64,000 nucleotides of DNA from Paenibacillus_E sp052115445 (GTDB lineage: Bacteria > Bacillota > Bacilli > Paenibacillales > NBRC-103111): the NCBI RefSeq assembly GCF_052115445.1, contig NZ_JBFRGR010000010.1, positions 62,001 through 126,000 on the forward strand, given 5' to 3'. The notes beneath the pieces are model-generated. The model was not told the DNA's origin. It was given only the letters and a program-made list of their open reading frames with translations, and searched no databases. Below, in pieces: positions 15,679 to 24,156 of the stretch. The first letter of the stretch is position 1. The number at the start of each line of letters is the position of its first letter. Made by a program: the position numbers and the translations under genes.

Positions 15679-16887
15679 ATGTCCATTGCTTCTCAAGCCA
15701 AAGAAACAACGAGCGGCAGCCGCTTATGGATGGTGCTGGTGCTCGGTTTACTCGCCTCCTTCGGGCCGCTTTCTCTCGATATGTACCTGCCGGCCCTGCC
15801 TGTCATTGCGGGTGATCTCCATACAACAACTTCGCTCGCACAAATGAGCTTAACCGCCTGCATGCTCGGTCTCTCTCTAGGCCAGCTCATTGCTGGATCG
15901 GTGAGTGATGTGCGCGGAAGACGCATGCCTTTGTTGGTCGGCCTCCTGATTTATGGCGTCGCCTCCGCACTTTGTATGGTTGCGCCATCGATCTGGGCAT
16001 TCCTGATCCTGCGCTTTGTGCAGGGGATGGCAGGAGCTGCAGGAATCGTTATTTCCCGAGCGATCGTTCGTGATATGTATGAGGGCGTGGCGTTGACGAA
16101 ATTTTTTGCACTGCTGATGCTCGTGAATGGTTCAGCTCCTATCCTAGCTCCGATTATCGGCGGCCAGCTGCTGCAATTCACCTCATGGCGCGGTGTATTT
16201 CTTGTGCTTAGCTTGATCGGTGTCGTGATGCTCATCATTGTTGTACTTGGGCTAAAAGAAACCCACCCGCCGGAACGCCGCTCCAAAGGCGGGCTTACGA
16301 ATACCCTGCGCATATTCCGAGGTCTGCTCACGGACCGTTTGTTCATGGGCTATGCGTTAACGCAGGGGCTCATCTTCGCTGGTATGTTCGCCTATATTTC
16401 GGGGTCGCCGTTTGTTCTGCAGGATATATTTGATGTTTCTCCCCAAATGTTCAGTGTGATCTTCGCCGTGAATGGGGCTGGCGTCATCCTAGCCGGGCAA
16501 ATTACGGGACGACTTGCGGGCAAAGTCAGCAATCACCGTTTGCTAGCCGGAGGCTTAGTGATAGCTGTTCTAGGAGGACTGCTGCTGCTCGTGGCAACGC
16601 TTAGTGGGGCTGGGCTGATTGTGATATTGCCAGCGTTCTTCCTCATCGTGGCCTGTATTGGTCCTGTTTCGGTTTCAACGTCCTCTTTGGCGCTGCAAAA
16701 TCAAGGCAAAACAGCCGGCAGCGCCGCAGCCTTGCTGGGCTTAATGACCTTCGTCATCGGCGGTTTAGTAGCACCGCTAGTCGGTCTTGGCGGCAGCCAG
16801 ACAGCTGTACCTCTAGGCATAATCATCGCCGTCATGGAGCTGGGTGGTGTACTCTGTTTCGTGTTCATGACGCGAGAAAAAGCGTAA
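15679..16887 (+). CDS. Bcr/CflA-type multidrug MFS transporter
   Basis: This 402-residue membrane protein is about 12 helices long. It has LSLDMYLPALPVIAGDL in helix 1, the MFS motif A GSVSDVRGRRMPLLVG between helices 2 and 3, and RFVQGMAGAAGIVISRAIVRDMY around helices 4-5. These are characteristic of the Bcr/CflA branch of 12-TM drug/H+ antiporters. It probably exports a hydrophobic or zwitterionic compound; E. coli Bcr confers bicyclomycin and sulfonamide resistance. The gene stands alone behind repeat element B1 with no linked regulator, so its natural substrate is not indicated. Confidence 0.92.
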   Translation: MSIASQAKETTSGSRLWMVLVLGLLASFGPLSLDMYLPALPVIAGDLHTTTSLAQMSLTACMLGLSLGQLIAGSVSDVRGRRMPLLVGLLIYGVASALCMVAPSIWAFLILRFVQGMAGAAGIVISRAIVRDMYEGVALTKFFALLMLVNGSAPILAPIIGGQLLQFTSWRGVFLVLSLIGVVMLIIVVLGLKETHPPERRSKGGLTNTLRIFRGLLTDRLFMGYALTQGLIFAGMFAYISGSPFVLQDIFDVSPQMFSVIFAVNGAGVILAGQITGRLAGKVSNHRLLAGGLVIAVLGGLLLLVATLSGAGLIVILPAFFLIVACIGPVSVSTSSLALQNQGKTAGSAAALLGLMTFVIGGLVAPLVGLGGSQTAVPLGIIIAVMELGGVLCFVFMTREKA

Positions 16888-16986
16888 GATCGACTCACTT
16901 TTTTTAAAAAATTCAAGGATTTTTCACAATTAAGGTTTATACTGAAAGAAGAATTGACCAAATTGTGAAAAAGGTGGCTAACACGG

Positions 16987-17835
16987 ATGAAGCGCATTCA
17001 TAAAACGTGGATTATCGGCACACTCGCAGCTGGATTATTGATCAGTGGCGGCTTCGTACTTCAGCATAATCAAGCGTTTGCTAACGACACCAACACGACA
17101 CCAACACCTAAGAAATTTCAGGATAAACATAGCTTTGAGAGGCAGCAAGCACCAAGGGGCGGTTTTGATTTTGGTAAAGGCGGCGGTTTTGGAGGCGTAA
17201 TCGATTTTTCTTCCATCCTTGGCTTGGATAAAGCGACTCTTAAAGCAGAAATTGATGCGGGCAAAACCCTCGTTCAAATCGCACAGGAGAAAGCCAACCT
17301 CAGTGAAGACGCGTTGCTTGCTAAATTGACAGAGGCAGAAACGAAGAAAATCGATACAGCACTTAGCGAGGGCAAAATCAAGCAAGAACAGGCAGATAAG
17401 CTCAAAGAAGGACTTGCGGATCGTTTGAAAAAAATGGTAGAAGCCAAACCTCATGCAATGAATTTCGATAAAAAGCCGATGCCTCGCGGCGGCAACATGC
17501 CTAACATGCCAATGCCCGGTGGCGTTGGGGTTGCTCCGCACGAAATCGCTGCGATTCTCGGTATAACCGAAGAAGAACTGGCGACTGAGCGTAAAGCAGG
17601 GAAGTCCCTTGCCGAGATCGCAGCTGCGAAAGGCCTCACGGAGGATCAGTTGATCGCTAAGCTCAAAGACAGCCTGACAGATGAACTGAAAAACTTCGTC
17701 GAACGCAAAGGCGGCGGTGAGCGACCAGTACCACAGCTCCGTGAAGACGGTGGTTCGTTCAAAGGTAAGCCAGGCCACGGTGGGGAGCGCAGACCAGCTC
17801 CGTCGACACCGTCAGCAACACCTTCGGCTACGTAA
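16987..17835 (+). CDS. Secreted protein with two helical EEL/GKSL repeat modules
   Basis: This 282-residue protein has a signal peptide (positive start MKRIHK, hydrophobic core, cleavage near AFAND). Two related modules follow. The first, near residues 75-150, is ILGLDKATLKAEIDAGKTLV...ALLAKLTEAE then a basic helix. The second, near 185-240, reads ILGITEEELATERKAGKSLAEIAAAKGL and DQLIAKLKDSL. Between and after them are Gly/Pro-rich stretches with PRGG. The modules resemble small secreted helical proteins of the DUF2680/YckD type in Bacillales, of unknown function. The ribosome site AAAAAGGTGG precedes the ATG. A terminator follows at 17865. No catalytic motif is visible. Confidence 0.8.
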   Translation: MKRIHKTWIIGTLAAGLLISGGFVLQHNQAFANDTNTTPTPKKFQDKHSFERQQAPRGGFDFGKGGGFGGVIDFSSILGLDKATLKAEIDAGKTLVQIAQEKANLSEDALLAKLTEAETKKIDTALSEGKIKQEQADKLKEGLADRLKKMVEAKPHAMNFDKKPMPRGGNMPNMPMPGGVGVAPHEIAAILGITEEELATERKAGKSLAEIAAAKGLTEDQLIAKLKDSLTDELKNFVERKGGGERPVPQLREDGGSFKGKPGHGGERRPAPSTPSATPSAT

Positions 17836-17864
17836 TTCGTACTCATGATCGACTTATAGAGATA

Positions 17865-17912
17865 GCAAAAGGTTGCCACATTCGATTACATCGAGCGATG
17901 GCAACCTTTTTC
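17865..17912 (+). terminator. Terminator after the helical-repeat secreted protein
   Basis: AAAAGGTTGCCA / TGGCAACCTTTTT with a loop of about 22 bases containing a second short dyad (TCGAT...ATCGA). Confidence 0.85.
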
Positions 17913-18022
17913 GCGCTGAGTTGGGCGCGATGGAGGGAAGCGGTTAGTTGGCGTGGAAGTTTTTCACAGGAAGATCATGTGGCGAAGGAAGAGAAGAGAA
18001 GCTTGAAGGAGGAGTGGCCGAT

Positions 18023-18181
18023 ATGGAAGAGCTCATTGGGCATTGTCGCACATGTGAGAAGCCCATTTATTGCAAAATGGGATTTCTGGATGGCGTCGTG
18101 CAGGCGGATAAATCGTTAGTATGCTATGAATGCTCGAGTGAGATGCCGAAGGAGAATCTGACTGTGGAGCCGCAAAAGTGA
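18023..18181 (+). CDS. Small zinc-ribbon-like protein
   Basis: A 52-residue protein starting at ATG 18023, with AAGGAGGAG ten bases upstream. It carries HCRTCEKPIYC in its first third and VCYEC near the end, so two CxxC pairs are about 30 residues apart, as in small treble-clef or zinc-ribbon folds. The region between reads KMGFLDGVVQADKSL. I do not recognise a named family. The frame is open further upstream, but those codons lack a ribosome site. It lies just after a terminator and just before a long repeat-filled gap, so it is probably transcribed alone. Confidence 0.7.
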   Translation: MEELIGHCRTCEKPIYCKMGFLDGVVQADKSLVCYECSSEMPKENLTVEPQK

Positions 18182-18197
18182 GTGGTTAGTTGAGTTA

Positions 18198-18350
18198 ATT
18201 AGTGAGTTCCAGTAAGAACAGATTAACAGTATTAACTATTAACCGTTGATTCACATGCGGAACAACTTAGTTGCTCCAACCGCTGATTCACGGCAGTCTA
18301 ACTTAGACACGCTAACTGGTGATTCCCGTCAGAACAAATTAGCTTGCTCA
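18198..18350. repeat. Four degenerate direct repeats of 36-43 bp
   Basis: Repeats begin near 18198, 18241, 18278 and 18314, with the shared core GTGATTCACG or variants, then CAGAACAAATTAG-like sequence and TTGCTC. The order is direct, unlike the inverted quartets. I see no gene or promoter here. Confidence 0.6.
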
Positions 18351-18369
18351 TAATTCCCAATTCCGATGG

Positions 18370-18615
18370 ACATTTGTTTATGCCTGCTACCGATGCTCCC
18401 TTCACTTTCTATTCATTTCAATCTACTCTAATTCACTCTCATGTACTTTAATCCACTCTTCACAGAACTCTCACCCTCACTCTGCAACTTGCACGTGATC
18501 AGCACCAAGTTTCTCACCCCCGAACACAATAGAAGTCACCCAACACCTCCTAGCCCCTAAATAGTGCAAGTAATCCATCACTTCCTCCTTCACTCTCCCA
18601 ACATTGCAATTTACC
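18370..18615. repeat. Pyrimidine-rich low-complexity tract beside A2
   Basis: About 245 bp in which the plus strand is mostly C, T and A with few G (CTACTCTAATTCACTCTCAT, CTTCCTCCTTCACTCTCCC). No gene is seen. It directly precedes element A2, mirroring the purine-rich tract that follows A1. Confidence 0.7.
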
Positions 18616-18621
18616 CAACAT

Positions 18622-18807
18622 TAGATGGAAAAAGTACAGCTATTATTGATATATTTCGCTGAAATAAACATTTAGCTGGATAACATGTAGTTATTTTCAG
18701 CTGTTTTACTCAAAATGGTGAAATGTTGACGAATTAGCTACATGAAATACAGTTAAATGGATTTATAACCGAGTTTCGCCGAAATTAGCTACAAAAAATA
18801 CAGTTAT
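18622..18807. repeat. Family A quartet element, copy A2 (186 bp)
   Basis: Motifs start at 18622 (TAGATGG) and 18673 (TAGCTGG), then inverted at 18735 (TAGCTACATG...CAGTTAA) and 18786 (TAGCTACAAA...CAGTTAT). Spacing is 51-58-51 on the TGG/TAG anchors. A run of 11 G follows at 18849-18859. The element lies between convergent genes ending at 18181 (+) and 18904 (-). Confidence 0.88.
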
Positions 18808-18903
18808 TTCAGCGGCGGCGGAGGCGGGGCGATAGGGATAGCTTAGGCGGGGGGGGGGGTTAACGCGGGCTGCGCCAAGTGCCCAGCCGCGCCCCTACCG
18901 CGG

Positions 18904-19848
18904 CTAATACAAAACCCGCCACAAGTAAAACGTGGCGTAAGCTTCCCATCCCCGCCAACCCTCCGCGAGCTGGCGGATCTCTTCAAGCGAGGGCTTGGCC
19001 TCCAGGCCAAGCACATGCTTCAGCGCGTTATGCAGGCCGACGTCGGCCAACGGGAACGCAGCGGGGTTGCGCAGACAGCGCATCCCCACATAGTTGGCCG
19101 TCCAGGGGCCGATGCCGCGAATGCGCAGCAGATCTTTTTCCATGGCGAGGAAATCGCTCATCGCAAGCAGCCCAGCCTTGGATAACGATCCTTCCGCCAT
19201 GAGATTGGCAACGCCAATGAGGTACTCTGCTTTTTTACCCGTGAATTGTAAAGCGGTGAGATCTTCTGTCCTGAGAGCAGCAATCCGCTCCGGCGTCGGG
19301 AACGCCCAATACGTTCGTCCCTCCCAATCTAGNGATGTGCCGAAGGTTTCGACTAGGCGTCTTTTGAGCGTATAGGCGAAAGCCAAGTTAATCTGCTGAC
19401 CGATTATCCCCCAGCTCATCGCCTCAAACAAATCGGGAATCCCCATCAGACGCAGCCCTCGGAATTCCTCCGTCACTTGCTGCAGGATCGAATCCTCCAT
19501 CGCATACAATGGCGTCAAATCCGTCCCCAAATCAAACCACTCCCACACATAGCGAGCGATATCATCGCGGACCGCAGCGGTTAAACTAGTACCACTATAG
19601 TGGACAATTCGGATATGTAGCTCCTCGTCGTCCTCACTGTGGACAGCGATAAGCGCGAGGTTATCCCCAACTGGCAGCAGCTTATAGATACTGGAGTTAT
19701 CCACAACGAATAGGCACTCATTGGTGGAGCGGCTTAAATAACCGATATTTTGCTCATATCGAAAAGGCCCAGGCAGAGCTAGCGAGAGCGTGCTCGATGG
19801 TTCGTGCCATTGTAGGCGGGATGGGTCAAAAGCTTGCAGGTGTGGCAT
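18904..19848 (-). CDS. alkA: DNA-3-methyladenine glycosylase II
   Basis: This 314-residue HhH-GPD superfamily glycosylase has ISWGIIGQQIN-type sequence (SWGIIGQQINLAFAYTLKRR) opening the catalytic domain. The hairpin LLRIRGIGPWTANYVGMRC follows, and the catalytic Asp is in FPLADVGLHNAL. An N-terminal domain of about 130 residues is as expected for AlkA. It removes N3-alkyladenine and related bases. I chose the third of three consecutive ATG codons (19848), seven bases from AAGGAG. It faces adaA-adaB across 152 bp, the arrangement also known in Bacillus, so it is probably induced by methylated AdaA. Base 19333 is ambiguous, leaving one residue undefined. Confidence 0.93.
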   Translation of the reverse strand: MPHLQAFDPSRLQWHEPSSTLSLALPGPFRYEQNIGYLSRSTNECLFVVDNSSIYKLLPVGDNLALIAVHSEDDEELHIRIVHYSGTSLTAAVRDDIARYVWEWFDLGTDLTPLYAMEDSILQQVTEEFRGLRLMGIPDLFEAMSWGIIGQQINLAFAYTLKRRLVETFGTXLDWEGRTYWAFPTPERIAALRTEDLTALQFTGKKAEYLIGVANLMAEGSLSKAGLLAMSDFLAMEKDLLRIRGIGPWTANYVGMRCLRNPAAFPLADVGLHNALKHVLGLEAKPSLEEIRQLAEGWRGWEAYATFYLWRVLY

Positions 19849-20000
19849 CATCATTCTCCTTATTGGTAGGAAGTCTTACTTGCATTATCGCCGAGAGCGG
19901 CTTTTGTAATCTTGCTTTCTCATCTCGGAGCCCTTACAACCACAGGTCTGTTTGGGTATACTGAGCTTATAAAAGGAACGCAAAGAGAGGGGCATCCGGT

Positions 20001-20543
20001 ATGCAGGAGCGGTATTGGCAAGCCATCGTTGCGAATGATGCGGCGTATGACGGGACGTTTTATTATGCGGTGGCGACGACAGGGATCTTCTGCCGGCCTT
20101 CCTGCAAATCGAGACTTCCAAAGCGGGAGCATGTGCGTATTTTTCATCACAGCCAAGCAGCAATGGCAGCAAGTTTCCGTCCTTGTAAAAGGTGTCGGCC
20201 TGACGGCATCCGGCTTCCCGATGAGGCATGGGTTGCGGAAATGAAGGCGCATATCGAAGAGCACTTCGCTGAACCGCTGTCGTTAGCGACGCTTTCGGAG
20301 CATTTCTATGCGAGTACGTATCATCTGCAAAGGACTTTCAAACGAGTAGCTGGCGTGACGCCGCTTATGTATATCCAAGAGGTCCGGCTTGCAGCAGCAA
20401 AAAAGCTTCTAATCACCACGGACATGCCCGTGCAGGTGATCGGGTCACGGGTGGGTATGGCGAATGCTGCGCATTTTGCGACATTGTTTCAGAAGAGAAC
20501 AGGACTTACGCCGACAGAGTTTCGGCAACAGCCTATGCATTAA
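20001..20543 (+). CDS. adaA: Methylphosphotriester-DNA methyltransferase and transcriptional activator
   Basis: This 180-residue protein has an N-terminal Ada zinc domain with Cys31, Cys35, Cys62 and Cys65 (FCRPSC, RPCKRC), and a C-terminal AraC double helix-turn-helix. Cys31 corresponds to the acceptor Cys of E. coli Ada. It takes a methyl group from DNA phosphotriesters and then activates transcription. It lacks the O6-methylguanine methyltransferase domain, which is supplied by the separate gene 30 bp downstream, as in Bacillus adaA-adaB. Likely targets are its own operon and the divergent alkA. Confidence 0.95.
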   Translation: MQERYWQAIVANDAAYDGTFYYAVATTGIFCRPSCKSRLPKREHVRIFHHSQAAMAASFRPCKRCRPDGIRLPDEAWVAEMKAHIEEHFAEPLSLATLSEHFYASTYHLQRTFKRVAGVTPLMYIQEVRLAAAKKLLITTDMPVQVIGSRVGMANAAHFATLFQKRTGLTPTEFRQQPMH

Positions 20544-20573
20544 CGATAACCGAGTTGGGAGGTTGGTTGCAAC

Positions 20574-21137
20574 ATGGTGAGAGAAGTTGCGGAAAGTGTG
20601 GGTACCCAAACGATTTACTGGGGTGCGGTTCGGGTGCAAGATCGTCATTTCGTGATGGCGGTAACGGATGTAGGGTTGGGTTACTTGCAGTTTCAGAAAG
20701 GTGACGCGAGAGATGGCGTTGACGTTGAAGCGTGGCAAGAATTCACCCAATGGGCGAGAAAGATTGGACATCCGAGCGGCTGNATTCAGCAAGCGGATAA
20801 GTTAAAGCCTTACATGCTGCAACTGGACGAATATTTGAGTGGGGAGCGAACAAGTTTTGAACTGCCATTGGATCTGCGGGGGACGGAGTTTCAACAGTCG
20901 GTGTGGAGAGCGCTGCACGAAATTGCGCATGGTGAAACGGTGAGTTATTCACAGGTAGCCCAAATGCTAGATAGATCCAGTGCCGTACGTGCGGTTGGCA
21001 CCGCCATTGGCGCAAATCCTGTACTTATCGTTGTACCTTGCCATCGCGTCGTAGGGAAGGATGGCGCACTGACGGGCTATCGCGGCGGTTTGGGGAATAA
21101 GGAGAAGCTTCTGCATTTGGAGGCGCAGGGGAAGTAG
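20574..21137 (+). CDS. adaB: Methylated-DNA--protein-cysteine methyltransferase
   Basis: This 187-residue O6-alkylguanine-DNA alkyltransferase has the active-site PCHRVVGKDGALTGYRGG near the C-terminus, and TEFQQSVWRALHEIAHGETVSYSQVA for DNA binding. It repairs O6-methylguanine by irreversible transfer of the alkyl group to the Cys of PCHRV. It follows adaA by 30 bp in one operon, matching the Bacillus arrangement. The first 60 residues are variable in the family. Base 20783 is ambiguous, so one residue in the variable region is undefined. Confidence 0.95.
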   Translation: MVREVAESVGTQTIYWGAVRVQDRHFVMAVTDVGLGYLQFQKGDARDGVDVEAWQEFTQWARKIGHPSGXIQQADKLKPYMLQLDEYLSGERTSFELPLDLRGTEFQQSVWRALHEIAHGETVSYSQVAQMLDRSSAVRAVGTAIGANPVLIVVPCHRVVGKDGALTGYRGGLGNKEKLLHLEAQGK

Positions 21138-21374
21138 GACGTTGAATTTCTATCCTATGTAGGAAGGGTTTTTCAACTTTGTGGGAGTTGTTTATTGTCA
21201 CTTATCGATGACAGTAAGCGGCTCCTATTCGCCGTTATTGATAATAAATTCACTCTCATTCACGCCTCCATGCATAAAATCCCAAATATAGATAAAAATA
21301 CGGGGAAGGAAATGAATGGGAATAGGAAGCTGAAATCATCTTGAGTGTATGTACAGGGACAGGGGGCGAATTGC

Positions 21375-23093
21375 GTGACCTTTTGGAGTTGGAATAAGCT
21401 ACGGACCAAACAAACATCCCAAAGTCAGCATCCTCGTATGATCCCGCTGAAGGATTCACCTGCTCATCAGATTATGGAAGCCAACCATGAGGCGAGTGTC
21501 AGCACGCAACTGGAAGCGACGATTACATATGTTCAACAGATACTCGGTGAAAATGACGATTTCATCATACGCCGGTTTTGCATATTTTCCGATCAGCCAG
21601 CTGTCGTGATGTATTTCCCTGACTTGATTGATAAACAGTATTTGAACGATCATATTTTAAAGCCGCTGATGCTAACGTCTTCTCAGGAATTTGCTAAAGC
21701 AGTAAGCCGCCCCATGAAGGAGTTTCTCTTAAACGATATCCTTTATGCGTGTGAAGGAAGAACGGAAACAGGGCTGAATGAAATTATCCAGGCCATCGTT
21801 GAAGGGAAAACGGTTCTTCAAGTTGACGGAATAACGGATGCATTTATCTTCAGTACACGCCATGTTGACAAGCGATCGATCACGCAACCAGAAACGGAAC
21901 AGGTGATCCGTGGCGCAAGGGAAGGCTTTATCGAAATGTTGGGTACGAATCTAGCCCTGCTTCGCTACCGTCTCCCCACGCCGGACTTACGGATAAAAAC
22001 GATTCGTATAGGACGTATCACCAAATCCAAAGTGGCGCTCTGCTACATTGACGGCATTGTGAATCCTGCACTCGTAGAAGAAGTGTTCAGACGTTTATCG
22101 TTGATTGATATTGATGGCATCCTGGACGTTGGATATTTGGAACAGTTTATCGAAGATAACCATTTATCCCCGTTCCCGCAAATTCAAAACACAGAACGAC
22201 CGGATAAAGCGGTCGCCAATCTTTTGGAAGGCAGAGTCATCCTGCTTGTTGACGGATCACCGTTTGCCCTCATATTGCCTACGGTATTCAGTCAATTTTA
22301 TCAAACGGTCGAGGATTACTCAGAGAGGTATCTTCTCGTCAGTTTCATACGGCTGTCACGCTTGGTAGCCCTGGTTTTCTCGCTGATTTTCCCATCGTTA
22401 TATGTGGCCTTAATTTCGTTTAATCCAGAACTCATCCCTACCGAGTTTGCGGTAGCAGTAGCCGGGGGGAGAGCGGGAGTGCCTTTCCCTTCTGTTATCG
22501 AAGTTCTGATCATGGAGATATCCATGGAAGTACTGAGGGAAGCAACACTTCGGCTGCCGCAGCAGGTTGGTGGAGCCCTCTCCATTGTTGGTGTGCTTGT
22601 TGTTGGGCAGGCAGCGGTTGCGGCAGGATTTATCTCTCCGATCACGGTTGTTATCATCGCTTTGACGACGATTGGTTCCTTTGCCACACCGGCTTACAAT
22701 GCGGCCTTGGCCCTTAGACTGCTGCGCTTTCCACTTGTGATTTTATCTGGCATATTCGGTCTATATGGGGTGATGATCGGGTTGATTCTGATCGCCAACC
22801 ATATGCTTTCCTTAAAGTCGTTCGGTGTTCCTTACTTAAGCCCGCTAGTCCCAGGTAATTTCCAAGGGATGAAGGATACGCTAGCTCGGCTGCCGCTGTG
22901 GTCCATGCCGAAGAGGCCGGCACTTTTACACACACCTAATGACACCCGTCTTGGGAAAATAACAAAAGAAATGAGTGAAGAAGCGCCAAACAACACATTA
23001 GACCCTTTGAAAGTCGGAGATACAAGGAGGAACGTAACCAATGGAGCATCCTCGCCAGGTAACAGTCATACAAGCGGCGATCATACTGATTAG
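21375..23093 (+). CDS. Spore germinant receptor A subunit (GerA/GerAA family)
   Basis: This protein of about 572 residues has a large soluble N-terminal domain and a C-terminal membrane region of five or so helices. Family landmarks include EGRVILLVDGSPFALILPTVFSQF, GRAGVPFPSVIEVLIMEISMEVLREA and LPQQVGGALSIVGVLVVGQAAV. It sits in the spore inner membrane with the B and C subunits and triggers germination on nutrient binding. I chose GTG at 21375, eight bases after AGGGGG; an ATG at 21345 in frame lacks a ribosome site. It overlaps the B-subunit gene by 53 bp. The operon is expected to be forespore-specific (sigma G), but I could not assign a convincing promoter. Confidence 0.93.
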   Translation: MTFWSWNKLRTKQTSQSQHPRMIPLKDSPAHQIMEANHEASVSTQLEATITYVQQILGENDDFIIRRFCIFSDQPAVVMYFPDLIDKQYLNDHILKPLMLTSSQEFAKAVSRPMKEFLLNDILYACEGRTETGLNEIIQAIVEGKTVLQVDGITDAFIFSTRHVDKRSITQPETEQVIRGAREGFIEMLGTNLALLRYRLPTPDLRIKTIRIGRITKSKVALCYIDGIVNPALVEEVFRRLSLIDIDGILDVGYLEQFIEDNHLSPFPQIQNTERPDKAVANLLEGRVILLVDGSPFALILPTVFSQFYQTVEDYSERYLLVSFIRLSRLVALVFSLIFPSLYVALISFNPELIPTEFAVAVAGGRAGVPFPSVIEVLIMEISMEVLREATLRLPQQVGGALSIVGVLVVGQAAVAAGFISPITVVIIALTTIGSFATPAYNAALALRLLRFPLVILSGIFGLYGVMIGLILIANHMLSLKSFGVPYLSPLVPGNFQGMKDTLARLPLWSMPKRPALLHTPNDTRLGKITKEMSEEAPNNTLDPLKVGDTRRNVTNGASSPGNSHTSGDHTD

Positions 23094-24156
23094 TACAATC
23101 ATTGGGGTGGGGGTGTTAGCCCTCTCGTTATTTGCTGTCAGAGCAGCCGATTCCGGGGCGCCTCTTGTCACTTTGCTAGGCTTTTTGGTTGGTTTATTAG
23201 GACTTTGTTTATTAACCAAGCTCGGGATGCGTTTTCCCACGAAATCTATTATTGAGTACAGCGAGGAGCTGATTGGTAAATGGCCTGCGCGTGGATTTAG
23301 TGTTTTGATTATCATGTTCTTTTGCTTGATTACAGCCCTGGCATCACGTGAATTTGGAGAGGTTGTCGTCACTTCCGTTTTAACTAAAACACCCCTAGAA
23401 GTGACGGTGATCGTTATGTTGCTGCTAGCGGCTGTTTCTTCTCGCGTAGATATAACGACATTTACATACTTTCACCATTTTTATTTCCCGATCATCGTAT
23501 TTCCGGGACTAGTTATTGTCGTGCTCTCCCTAAAGAATGCACACTTAATTAATCTTCTGCCCCTGTGGGGCAATGAACCAACCGGTATGCCATTGGGAAT
23601 TCTCACGATGGCTGCCTTATTTCAAGGCTCATTTGTCATGACGATCGTCATACCTGCGATGCGCAGGCCGGAGAAAGCCATGATTGCTGGGTTTATTGGT
23701 ATGTTAGCAGCTGGGTCCTTTTATATCCTTATCGTGATTGCTACCGTAGGCGTCTTCGGAGCTGAGGAAATTAAAAAATTAGTCTGGCCGACACTGGAAT
23801 TAGCCAAGACGACATCATTGCCCGCCAATATCCTGGAGCGTTTAGACGGTGCATTTCTTGCTGTATGGGTTACCGCAGTGTTCACGACATTGTTGTCTAC
23901 CTATTATTTAGCCATTTATTTCTCAAGCCAGCTTTTACGTTTGCGAGATCATAAAATGTTTGCCTTCTTGCTTGTTCCCTTTATCTATGTTATTGCGATG
24001 TTCTCACAAAATCTGCTGCAGATGTATGAAATCATTCAAATTGTCGGTCGCTGGGGACTAGTCTTCACAGTTGCGTATCCATTGGTCTTATTTGTTGTGG
24101 CCATGATTCGAAAGAAAAAAAATCGGGGTGATCAACTTGTGGCAAAATCTGATTAA
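23041..24156 (+). CDS. Spore germinant receptor B subunit (GerAB, endospore permease family)
   Basis: This 371-residue protein of the APC transporter superfamily has ten hydrophobic segments and begins QVTVIQAAIILISTIIGVGVLALS. The IGVGVL-type unwound helix 1 is typical of amino-acid permeases and of GerAB, where the nutrient germinant binds. AAGGAGGAACGTAACC precedes the ATG. It overlaps both neighbours, the A subunit by 53 bp and the C subunit by 29 bp, so the three are translated as a coupled unit. The germinant cannot be predicted from the sequence. Confidence 0.93.
   Translation: MEHPRQVTVIQAAIILISTIIGVGVLALSLFAVRAADSGAPLVTLLGFLVGLLGLCLLTKLGMRFPTKSIIEYSEELIGKWPARGFSVLIIMFFCLITALASREFGEVVVTSVLTKTPLEVTVIVMLLLAAVSSRVDITTFTYFHHFYFPIIVFPGLVIVVLSLKNAHLINLLPLWGNEPTGMPLGILTMAALFQGSFVMTIVIPAMRRPEKAMIAGFIGMLAAGSFYILIVIATVGVFGAEEIKKLVWPTLELAKTTSLPANILERLDGAFLAVWVTAVFTTLLSTYYLAIYFSSQLLRLRDHKMFAFLLVPFIYVIAMFSQNLLQMYEIIQIVGRWGLVFTVAYPLVLFVVAMIRKKKNRGDQLVAKSD

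Noticed and set aside
17035..17778. A 247-codon minus-strand frame opposite the helical-repeat secreted protein
   Set aside because: It is the complement of a gene with signal peptide, ribosome site and repeat structure; the antisense product is rich in Phe, Cys and Arg and has no start site.
18849..18859. G-quadruplex from the run of 11 G
   Set aside because: A single G run with no neighbouring runs of suitable spacing on the same strand; a homopolymer is the simpler reading and its length may be a sequencing error.
21190..21330. Sigma-G promoter for the ger operon
   Set aside because: Expected biologically, but no -35/-10 pair in this AT-rich stretch was convincing by eye.
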